DNA from: Cyanobacteria bacterium UBA11372
GTDB lineage: Bacteria > Cyanobacteriota > Cyanobacteriia > Cyanobacteriales > Aerosakkonemataceae
NCBI GenBank assembly: GCA_003486675.1
Contig: DNGG01000042.1
Coordinates: forward strand, 1 to 5,508
Length of the DNA stretch: 5,508 nucleotides
Reading direction: 5' to 3'
The number at the start of each line of letters is the position of its first letter. Within the stretch, counting starts at the first letter, position 1. A model generated the notes under the pieces. That model saw only the letters and a program-made list of their open reading frames with translations. It ran no database searches and was not told the origin of the DNA. Both the position numbers and the translations under genes were made by a program. Shown piece by piece: positions 1 to 4,115 of this stretch.

Positions 1-150
1 ACGTCTCTACTTGTATGGTTAATAGCGTTTACGGTGTGGGTTATACCAGAAACCTTTGATTTGGGGCGAATTGCGTTCATAAACCCGCCCCTGGTGCGAT
101 GCCGATGCCAACGGAAACGGTATCACCAATCGCCGATTTTCTTGTAAATA
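1..150 (+). CDS. Possible C-terminal fragment of a membrane protein, cut by the left edge
   Basis: The first frame is open from base 1 for 49 codons and ends at TAA 148-150. Its translation starts with a hydrophobic stretch (LLVWLIAFTVWVI, residues 3-15) and ends in a basic tail rich in Arg, Lys and Cys (RCRCQRKRYHQ), which could be a last transmembrane helix with a cytoplasmic tail. No start codon is inside the window and I recognise no family. A 49-codon open frame can arise by chance, and the reverse strand is also open across the edge from an ATG at 80. The opening bases acgtctctac also resemble the edge of a common cyanobacterial intergenic repeat, which argues against coding. Low confidence. 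Confidence 0.25.
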
Positions 151-231
151 ATTGTAACAAAAATCTCGCCGGTTCGGAAATATTTAGTGACGCCACTGTA
201 TTCAATCAAAGTCGAGAGGTACAACCGCGAT

Positions 232-249
232 CGTCATAAACCTATGACG
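232..249. repeat. Short perfect hairpin (7-bp stem, 4-base loop)
   Basis: Arms cgtcata (232-238) and tatgacg (243-249) are perfect inverted copies around the loop aacc. It lies 15 bases before the stronger hairpin at 265-291, so a transcript crossing this region would carry two stem-loops in a row. Function is not evident. Confidence 0.45.
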
Positions 250-264
250 TCTGCTGGTGAACAC

Positions 265-300
265 ATCGCCTCCTCGGATCGAGGGGGCGATTTATTTATG
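265..300 (+). terminator. GC-rich hairpin followed by a T-rich run, candidate terminator or leader hairpin
   Basis: Arms atcgcctcctc (265-275) and gagggggcgat (281-291) pair over 11 bp with a single T-G wobble, around the 5-base loop ggatc. The + strand continues with tttatttat, moderately T-rich, so it could end transcripts entering from the left edge. The U tract is not uniform, and the hairpin might instead sit in the 5' leader of the gene at 446, about 155 bases downstream. Confidence 0.4.
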
Positions 301-445
301 CAGCCAAGGGCGATCGCCGCTGAAACAAAAGTTAATCCGATGCCATTGATTCATCCTGTAGCGCGAATCGTTCTGCCTAAATAGTGAGTTAATTTGTAAA
401 TAAGACCTATTTCAGAGTGCATTTAGAAACATCGGGGGGAAAACA

Positions 446-1039
446 ATGTTTAAGTCTATAGTTAACTCTTTTTTAAATCAACCCATGCCGTCTAGCTCCT
501 TGAAGCTCCCGCTCGCAGGTCTAATGTTGATTGTGGGCGTCGGGGCGGGCAACGCTACCCCCGCACTGACCAATAATTCTGTGGCATCAGTTAAACCCCA
601 TCCAGCTCAAATTGTTCAAGCTAGCCCAAACAATCAAACCCCTGATGGCGTTTACCTGTACGGTCAATCTTCTCAGCCAGACGAAATTGGCAAAGAATAT
701 ATGGTGTTTGAGGTGCGTCGGGGTCGGGTAATCGGCGCAGTTTATATGCCTCAATCAGAGTTTAATTGTTTTCACGGCACCCTGGCGTCGAGGAAGTTAG
801 ATCTGATGGTAAATAATCCCTTCGCAGAAACAGCTGACTCTAGTCCTCCCGAACACCGAGGCAATGAATTTGCCGCTGTTGGTGATTTTCCCCGCATTGG
901 CAATGGCGATGACCCGATAAACTTCCCGCTGGCAGTTAACTTGCAAGACTATCAACGGATAGCCACAGTCAGCGAGAACGACCAGCGGATTTTGGGTGTT
1001 TGTAAAGCCAACCATCAAGAGCAAGTTTGGAGTCGATAA
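446..1039 (+). CDS. Conserved cyanobacterial hypothetical protein, probably exported
   Basis: This 197-residue protein has an N-terminal signal-like segment: basic/polar residues 1-20, a hydrophobic core near 21-36 (LPLAGLMLIVGVGAG) and a small-residue site around GNA-TP (36-40). The mature part begins with a Pro/Gln/Asn-rich stretch, then a folded domain opening at DGVYLYGQS (about 67-75) and EIGKEYMVFEVRRGRVIGAVYMP (about 80-102), and ends with SENDQRILGVCKA near 176-188. I recall this DGVYLYGQS...EYxVFEV...GAxYMP pattern from cyanobacterial proteins of unknown function with similar length. The two Cys of the mature domain (SEFNCF and GVCKA) might form a disulfide in the periplasm. The ATG at 446 has a G-rich run (434-440) five bases upstream as a weak ribosome binding site. 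It is monocistronic and converges on cobO. Function unknown. Confidence 0.85.
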   Translation: MFKSIVNSFLNQPMPSSSLKLPLAGLMLIVGVGAGNATPALTNNSVASVKPHPAQIVQASPNNQTPDGVYLYGQSSQPDEIGKEYMVFEVRRGRVIGAVYMPQSEFNCFHGTLASRKLDLMVNNPFAETADSSPPEHRGNEFAAVGDFPRIGNGDDPINFPLAVNLQDYQRIATVSENDQRILGVCKANHQEQVWSR

Positions 1040-1041
1040 AA

Positions 1042-1140
1042 ATTTTAGATTGGGTAATAGGTAATGGGTAATTGGTAATAGGAAGAGTTCTTAGCAATTA
1101 GCAATTAGCAATTAGCAATTACCAATTACCAATCCAAAAT
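1042..1140. repeat. Fold-back element of heptamer tandem repeats between convergent genes
   Basis: The left side holds four 7-bp units of the form TNGGTAA (1051-1078) and the right side six units: TTAGCAA four times (1091-1118), then TTACCAA twice (1119-1132). TTGGTAA is the reverse complement of TTACCAA, so the sides pair: 1067-1079 matches 1118-1130 perfectly over 13 bp, and the outer ends 1042-1053 and 1129-1140 pair 11 of 12. The right end takes in the last base of the cobO stop codon. Short tandem heptamer repeats are a known class in cyanobacterial genomes. Sitting between two converging genes, it could terminate transcripts from both sides; that role is inferred. Confidence 0.75.
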
Positions 1141-1817
1141 TAATATTCAATACCTGGTTGAGCTTTAACGCCTTGTTCGCGAAACGGATGCTTGACCAGG
1201 GTCATTTCCGTAACTAAATCCGCTCGTTCGATCAAAGCTGGTGGTGCGCCCCTGCCGGTTAAAATAACGTGAGAATCGGCAGGTTTTTCATTGAGTCCAG
1301 CTAGAACTTGCTCGATGGTTAAATAACCCAGTTTCAGCGCTACGTTGACTTCATCGAGCAAAACTAGCTGATAATCCGAGTTGCGGATAAAGTTTAATGC
1401 TTTATCCCAAGCTTGTTGTGCTTTTTCGATATCGCGCGAGCGATCTTGGGTTTCCCAGGTGAAGCCTTCTCCCATAGCATGGAATTCTAGCTGATGGGGC
1501 CAAAGGCTGAAAACCGCTTTTTCTGCGGGTTCCCAAGCGCCTTTGATGAATTGGACGATCGCAACCTTATAGCCATGACCGAGCGATCGCAACACCATCC
1601 CCAACGCGGCGGTTGTTTTCCCCTTCCCGTTCCCCGTGTGGACGATAATTAAGCCTTTTTCATGCGATCGCTCTTGCAAGCGTTGTTCTTGCACTTCCTT
1701 GCGCCGCTGCATCTTTTTGCGATACTGTTCCTCACTCAGCGATTTGGATGCCGCTTCTTCAATCAAGCGTTCAGCTTCTAAATCTGTCTGAGCATCTGAA
1801 ACTTTATTTAACTTCAT
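1140..1817 (-). CDS. cobO: Cob(I)alamin (corrinoid) adenosyltransferase, CobO/BtuR/CobA family
   Basis: The enzyme transfers the 5'-deoxyadenosyl group of ATP to the cobalt of reduced corrinoids, producing adenosylated corrinoid for coenzyme B12 synthesis or salvage in the cytoplasm. The 225-residue product shows the family's P-loop TGNGKGKTT (61-69), the segment GEGFTW (116-121), the Walker B-like strand LVLLDEVN (151-158), LTGRGAP (187-193) and the usual C-terminal signature KHPFREQGVKAQPGIEY (209-225). The first ~52 residues form a charged, Glu/Arg/Lys-rich, probably helical extension; enterobacterial members are a little shorter (about 196). The ATG at 1817 has no clear Shine-Dalgarno sequence but is the first in-frame start after the AT-rich promoter region. 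It is divergent from the macro-domain gene and convergent with the gene at 446. The leader is too short to hold a cobalamin riboswitch. Confidence 0.95.
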   Translation of the reverse strand: MKLNKVSDAQTDLEAERLIEEAASKSLSEEQYRKKMQRRKEVQEQRLQERSHEKGLIIVHTGNGKGKTTAALGMVLRSLGHGYKVAIVQFIKGAWEPAEKAVFSLWPHQLEFHAMGEGFTWETQDRSRDIEKAQQAWDKALNFIRNSDYQLVLLDEVNVALKLGYLTIEQVLAGLNEKPADSHVILTGRGAPPALIERADLVTEMTLVKHPFREQGVKAQPGIEY

Positions 1818-1848
1818 TAATTTTGACCGTTCGAGACTGCTTGTTAAA

Positions 1849-1876
1849 ATTTTACTAATTTTTGGGCTAGGGTTAA
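1849..1876 (-). promoter_or_regulatory. Candidate cobO promoter
   Basis: Read on the minus strand, TTAACC (1876-1871) and TAAAAT (1854-1849) are separated by 16 bases and match sigma-70 type -35 (4 of 6) and -10 (5 of 6) boxes. Transcription would begin near 1842, giving a leader of about 25 bases before the ATG at 1817. The -10 box falls inside the left arm of the inverted repeat at 1849-1892. Confidence 0.35.
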
Positions 1877-1892
1877 TTTGTTTTAGTAAAAT
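1849..1892. promoter_or_regulatory. Perfect 10-bp inverted repeat in the divergent cobO/macro-domain intergenic region
   Basis: attttactaa (1849-1858) is repeated inverted as ttagtaaaat (1883-1892), with 24 bases between the arms and centres 34 bp apart (about three helical turns). The left arm overlaps the candidate cobO -10 box and the right arm ends six bases before the macro-domain ATG. This could be a two-site operator, or on the macro-gene mRNA a weak AT-rich hairpin next to the start codon. The region is A+T-rich, so chance is not excluded. Confidence 0.4.
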
Positions 1893-1898
1893 GATTTT

Positions 1899-2444
1899 AT
1901 GTTATCTGGTAAAAATACCGTGGTAATTAACAGAATTACAGTAATTCAAGGAGATATTACCCAACAAAAAGTCGATGCAATTGTGAATGCGGCTAATACT
2001 TCTCTTTTAGGTGGTGGGGGTGTGGATGGTGCGATTCATCGTGCAGCGGGAGCGGAACTTTTAGCAGAATGTCGAAAACTCAACGGTTGTAAAACAGGAG
2101 ATGCGAAAATTACCTTTGGTTATAATTTACCAGCGAAATGGGTAATTCATACCGTTGGCCCGATTTGGCAAGGGGGAAATCGCAACGAGGATGAACTGTT
2201 AGCAAGTTGTTATCGTCGTAGCTTGGAATTGGCAGAGCAGTATAATATCCGCTCAATTGCGTTTCCTGCCATCAGTACGGGGATATATGGGTTTCCGATG
2301 GAGAGGGCAGCTGGGATTGCGATCGCACAAATTAAATCATTTCTGGAAAACAATACATCAATTGAGCAAGTAATCCTCGTTTGCTTCGGTCAAAAAGCCT
2401 ATGAATGTCAATTGAGTGCGATGCAACAGAGCGGTCAAGTCTAA
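1899..2444 (+). CDS. Macro-domain protein, probable O-acetyl-ADP-ribose deacetylase / ADP-ribose hydrolase (YmdB-like)
   Basis: This 181-residue protein is a single macro domain. It shows GDIT (18-21), the NAAN motif (30-33), the Gly-rich substrate loop GGGGVDGAIHRAAG (38-51), TGDAKIT (66-72), HTVGPIW (84-90) and the phosphate-binding loop FPAISTGIYGFP (122-133). Asn33 and Asp43 have the same spacing as the catalytic Asn and Asp of E. coli YmdB. The family hydrolyses O-acetyl-ADP-ribose and often removes ADP-ribose from acidic protein side chains; the true substrate here is not known. The start at 1899 has no Shine-Dalgarno sequence, and an out-of-frame ATG lies at 1891. Lines sampled from the gene run at about 32-47% G+C, against 45-58% in lines sampled from cobO and the 2968 gene. 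It is divergent from cobO and seems to be transcribed alone. Confidence 0.93.
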   Translation: MLSGKNTVVINRITVIQGDITQQKVDAIVNAANTSLLGGGGVDGAIHRAAGAELLAECRKLNGCKTGDAKITFGYNLPAKWVIHTVGPIWQGGNRNEDELLASCYRRSLELAEQYNIRSIAFPAISTGIYGFPMERAAGIAIAQIKSFLENNTSIEQVILVCFGQKAYECQLSAMQQSGQV

Positions 2445-2482
2445 CTAGGTATCCCACGCTCACCCCCTAACCGCCTCTTCCA

Positions 2483-2740
2483 TCAAGGGCGTGGAGCAGG
2501 AAAAGCCAAATCCGATAATTGAAGTTTCTGTAAAGAGCGGGACTGACGCAAAAAAACTAAGGTGATAAGAAAAATGGTCGGTTGACAGTCGCTCCCTTGA
2601 CGCATCACCTTTGTTTTTGGCTCCGGGTGCATAAGTCCTGAAGATGTTGGAGCAATGCTTTCTATGACTCGTACAAACCCGGTTTCTTTGCCTAACTCCT
2701 GTTGAAGTTTCTGTAAAGATGTTGCAGCAATGCTTTCCAT
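2483..2740 (-). CDS. Small hypothetical ORF with two 25-residue repeats, interrupted in frame by a MITE-like element
   Basis: From ATG 2740 the frame encodes 85 residues. A TTG three codons upstream is a less likely start. The first unit begins ESIAATSLQKLQQEL and is followed 25 residues later by IESIAPTS, after which 36 codons contributed by the inserted element intervene before the frame resumes at LQKLQLSDL. Without the insert the product would be about 49 residues, essentially two 25-residue repeats. AGGA (2751-2754, minus strand) lies about ten bases before the ATG and a promoter-like pair lies further upstream. I recognise no family. The 44-bp DNA repeats might be the real unit, with the reading frame only riding along, so the coding call is uncertain. 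Confidence 0.3.
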   Translation of the reverse strand: MESIAATSLQKLQQELGKETGFVRVIESIAPTSSGLMHPEPKTKVMRQGSDCQPTIFLITLVFLRQSRSLQKLQLSDLAFPAPRP

Positions 2741-2745
2741 GACTC
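2519..2745. repeat. Two 44-bp direct repeats, one intact and one split
   Basis: The intact copy is 2702-2745 (begins ttgaagtttctgtaaaga). The second copy is in two pieces, 2519-2536 and 2641-2670, which share the four bases aaga at the break; joined, they match the intact copy at 42 of 44 positions. A 31-bp spacer with the small palindrome aaacccggttt (2675-2685) lies between the copies, so the original period was 75 bp, exactly 25 codons. Confidence 0.8.
2537..2640. mobile_element. MITE-like non-coding element with terminal inverted repeats and 4-bp target duplication
   Basis: Ends cgggactgacgca (2538-2550) and tgcataagtcctg (2628-2640) are inverted copies matching at 10 of 13 positions. 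Inside them, 2552-2566 and 2604-2618 pair 14 of 15 (the latter is atcacctttgttttt), with nine unpaired bases on the right (2619-2627). The ~104-bp unit therefore folds into one long hairpin with a loop near 2567-2603. It is flanked by aaga on both sides (2533-2536 and 2641-2644) and splits one of two otherwise collinear 44-bp repeats. It has no transposase, so it would need one supplied in trans. The GGACTtAcGCA-like end resembles ends I associate with abundant cyanobacterial repeats; that link is from memory. Confidence 0.75.
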
Positions 2746-2780
2746 CCAATCCTATGCTAGAAAATAGATTAATACATCAC

Positions 2781-2808
2781 AGTATAACTATTAAAGGATT
2801 GAGGTGAA
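2781..2808 (-). promoter_or_regulatory. Candidate minus-strand promoter for the small repeat ORF
   Basis: On the minus strand TTCACC (2808-2803) and TATACT (2786-2781) are separated by 16 bases, matching -35 at 4 of 6 and -10 at 5 of 6. Transcription would start near 2774, about 34 bases before the ATG at 2740. The surrounding A+T-rich sequence makes chance matches fairly common. Confidence 0.3.
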
Positions 2809-2840
2809 TTGGGGTCGGTATCTTCATGCTTGAGGCTTCT

Positions 2841-2930
2841 ATGGTAAAGGCTCTTTCTAGGGAGAAGTCACAGATATGGCTGAGAATTGAAATCGCGAAA
2901 CGGATGCTGGAATTTCCGTTCAAAAAATGA
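2841..2930 (+). CDS. Possible 29-residue ORF just upstream of the oxidoreductase gene
   Basis: ATG 2841 to TGA 2928-2930 encodes a short basic peptide (begins MVKALSREKSQIW, ends RMLEFPFKK). GAGG at 2832-2835 lies five bases before the ATG, good ribosome-binding spacing; an in-frame ATG at 2826 would add five residues. The stop is 37 bases before the oxidoreductase ATG. The segment REKSQIWLRIEIAKRML vaguely recalls the C-terminal helices of Rpn/YhgA-type nuclease-transposase proteins, so it could be a leader peptide, a gene remnant or chance. I cannot decide. Confidence 0.22.
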   Translation: MVKALSREKSQIWLRIEIAKRMLEFPFKK

Positions 2931-2967
2931 GGTTTTCGATTTAGAGCAATAAATTTGAGGACAAATC

Positions 2968-4065
2968 ATGACACTTAAAGTTGCAATTGCCGGAGCAGGT
3001 CATATCGCCGAAGTTCACGCCAAAGCCGTGAAAAATCAGGGTGGTCAGGTAGTGGCAACGATCGAAAAGTTTGCCGACAAAGCTGCCGCATTTGCTCAAA
3101 AGTTTTCCATTGCCAATCAATATGCCACTCTAGAAGAGGCATTGGCTGGGGGGAAGTTCGATGCGTTGATTATTGGTACGCCGAATTTCCTGCACGCTGC
3201 ACAAGCGATCGCAGCACTCAAAGCAGGAATACCCGTACTGGTGGAAAAGCCAATGGCGCTAAACGCCACAGAAGCTGAGGAAATGTTGGAAACCAGCTTA
3301 AGAGCGAACGTGGTGCTAATGGTGGGACACTGTTGGCGCTTTGATGAAGAGACACGATGGCTCAAACAGCAGACGAGTCAATTGGGGACGATCGTCCGCA
3401 CGAAAGGGTACGGCGTACATACCCATTGGGGACCGGGGGGATGGTTTACTCAGAAGCATCTATCTGGAGGCGGTGCGATCGCAGATATCGGCATCCACGC
3501 CATCGACACGGCACGCTTCTTACTCGGAGATCCACACCCGGTGAGCGTATTTGCGCGCATGGGTACGTATTATAAAGACTGCGACGTGGACGACACCGGA
3601 ATCATCATCGTAAATTGGGATAATGGTGCGACTTCATATATCGAAACAGGCTGGTGTCAGCCTTATGTCGATGGCCCGCAAGCCAGCACGCAACTCTATG
3701 GCACCAAGGGTTTTGCTCAACTGTTTCCCACAAGGGTTTTGCTGCCTAACTTGAAACCAGAAAACAGTTTTGTGAAGTTATTGCCTGGACGCCTGCGCTC
3801 CAAATTTAGGAGAAAAGAAGAGGTGGAGGTTAAATCTGGATTTAAGTTCCCGCGCCAAGACCACTATCCCCAATCAATGTACGATCGACAAATGGCACAT
3901 TTCTTTGAGTGCATTCAAAACAATCGCACGCCGATTCCTGGAGCAGCAGAGGGATTGGTCAACATGAAAATTGTCGATGCAGCCTATGAGAGTGCAAAAA
4001 CCGGCGAAGTAGTACGGTTGCAATCGGTGCTGGATCTGACATCGCTCGCGACAATGAAAAGCTAA
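2968..4065 (+). CDS. Gfo/Idh/MocA family NAD(P)-dependent oxidoreductase
   Basis: Members oxidise or reduce a hydroxyl or keto group on sugars, nucleotide sugars or inositols with NAD(P). The 365-residue protein has an N-terminal Rossmann fold with GAGHIA (8-13) in the dinucleotide loop, then GTPNFLH (70-76), the hallmark EKP (93-95; Lys94 is the expected catalytic Lys) and GHCWRF (120-125). The C-terminal domain carries GGGAIADIGIHAIDTARFLLGD (167-188), where Asp173 and His177 fill the usual D-x-G-x-H positions. Length is typical. GAGGA (2957-2961) lies six bases before the ATG, supporting this start. The protein looks complete and cytosolic. It is followed 44 bp later by an SDR-type gene on the same strand, so a joint sugar-modification step is likely; the substrate cannot be read from the sequence. 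A basic patch near 275-284 (RLRSKFRRKEE) is unusual but may be only a surface loop. Confidence 0.92.
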   Translation: MTLKVAIAGAGHIAEVHAKAVKNQGGQVVATIEKFADKAAAFAQKFSIANQYATLEEALAGGKFDALIIGTPNFLHAAQAIAALKAGIPVLVEKPMALNATEAEEMLETSLRANVVLMVGHCWRFDEETRWLKQQTSQLGTIVRTKGYGVHTHWGPGGWFTQKHLSGGGAIADIGIHAIDTARFLLGDPHPVSVFARMGTYYKDCDVDDTGIIIVNWDNGATSYIETGWCQPYVDGPQASTQLYGTKGFAQLFPTRVLLPNLKPENSFVKLLPGRLRSKFRRKEEVEVKSGFKFPRQDHYPQSMYDRQMAHFFECIQNNRTPIPGAAEGLVNMKIVDAAYESAKTGEVVRLQSVLDLTSLATMKS

Positions 4066-4103
4066 TCAATTAATGTTGACTAAACTCTAACTTACACGGT
4101 GAC

Positions 4104-4115
4104 AGGAAAATGATG
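4104..4115 (+). promoter_or_regulatory. Ribosome binding site that favours the second of two adjacent ATGs
   Basis: AGGA (4104-4107) is only two bases from the ATG at 4110 but five from the ATG at 4113. The second gives normal spacing and a product starting MRIGIVGASG, so the true start of the SDR gene is probably 4113, one residue shorter. Confidence 0.5.

Larger units (their letters stand above)
151..445. other. Intergenic stretch with hairpins, no convincing gene
   Basis: No open frame here looks protein-coding. A 65-codon frame starts at GTG 187, but it lacks a ribosome binding site, matches no family I know and runs through two hairpins. The stretch holds a 7-bp hairpin (232-249), a GC-rich 11-bp hairpin (265-291) and one HIP1 site (310-317). 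The last ~60 bases before the gene at 446 are A+T-rich and presumably hold its promoter, but I found no convincing -35/-10 pair. Confidence 0.5.
2445..2967. other. Repeat-rich intergenic region
   Basis: This 523-bp stretch separates the macro-domain gene from the oxidoreductase operon. It holds two 44-bp direct repeats, one split by a MITE-like element, a doubtful small reverse ORF covering them, a candidate minus-strand promoter and a 29-codon forward ORF with its own ribosome binding site. No good terminator is visible behind the macro-domain gene; the nearest inverted pair, ccacgc/gcgtgg near 2453 and 2489, is only 6 bp and far apart. Confidence 0.6.

Noticed and set aside
1..80. Reverse-strand frame starting at ATG 80 and open past the left edge
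   Set aside because: Only 26 codons are visible, with no recognisable motif, and it competes with the forward frame over the same bases.
187..384. 65-codon open frame from GTG
   Set aside because: It has no ribosome binding site, an odd composition, matches no family I know, and runs through two hairpins.
797..1024. Reverse frame of 75 codons inside the exported-protein gene
   Set aside because: It is the antisense shadow of a recognised family and has no motif of its own.
1091..1132. CRISPR array
   Set aside because: The repeats are 7 bp and directly adjacent with no spacers, so they are a microsatellite-like tandem array.
1818..1842. Cobalamin riboswitch upstream of cobO
   Set aside because: The whole divergent spacer is 81 bp and the likely leader about 25 bases, far too short, and no B12-box-like sequence is visible.
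2453..2494. ccacgc/gcgtgg pair as terminator for the macro-domain gene
   Set aside because: The stem is only 6 bp with a 30-base loop and no T tract follows it.
3117..3575. Several 67-82 codon frames on both strands inside the oxidoreductase gene
   Set aside because: They overlap the conserved EKP and GGG...DxGxH regions in other frames and read as shadows, with Ser/Ala- or Arg-rich composition.
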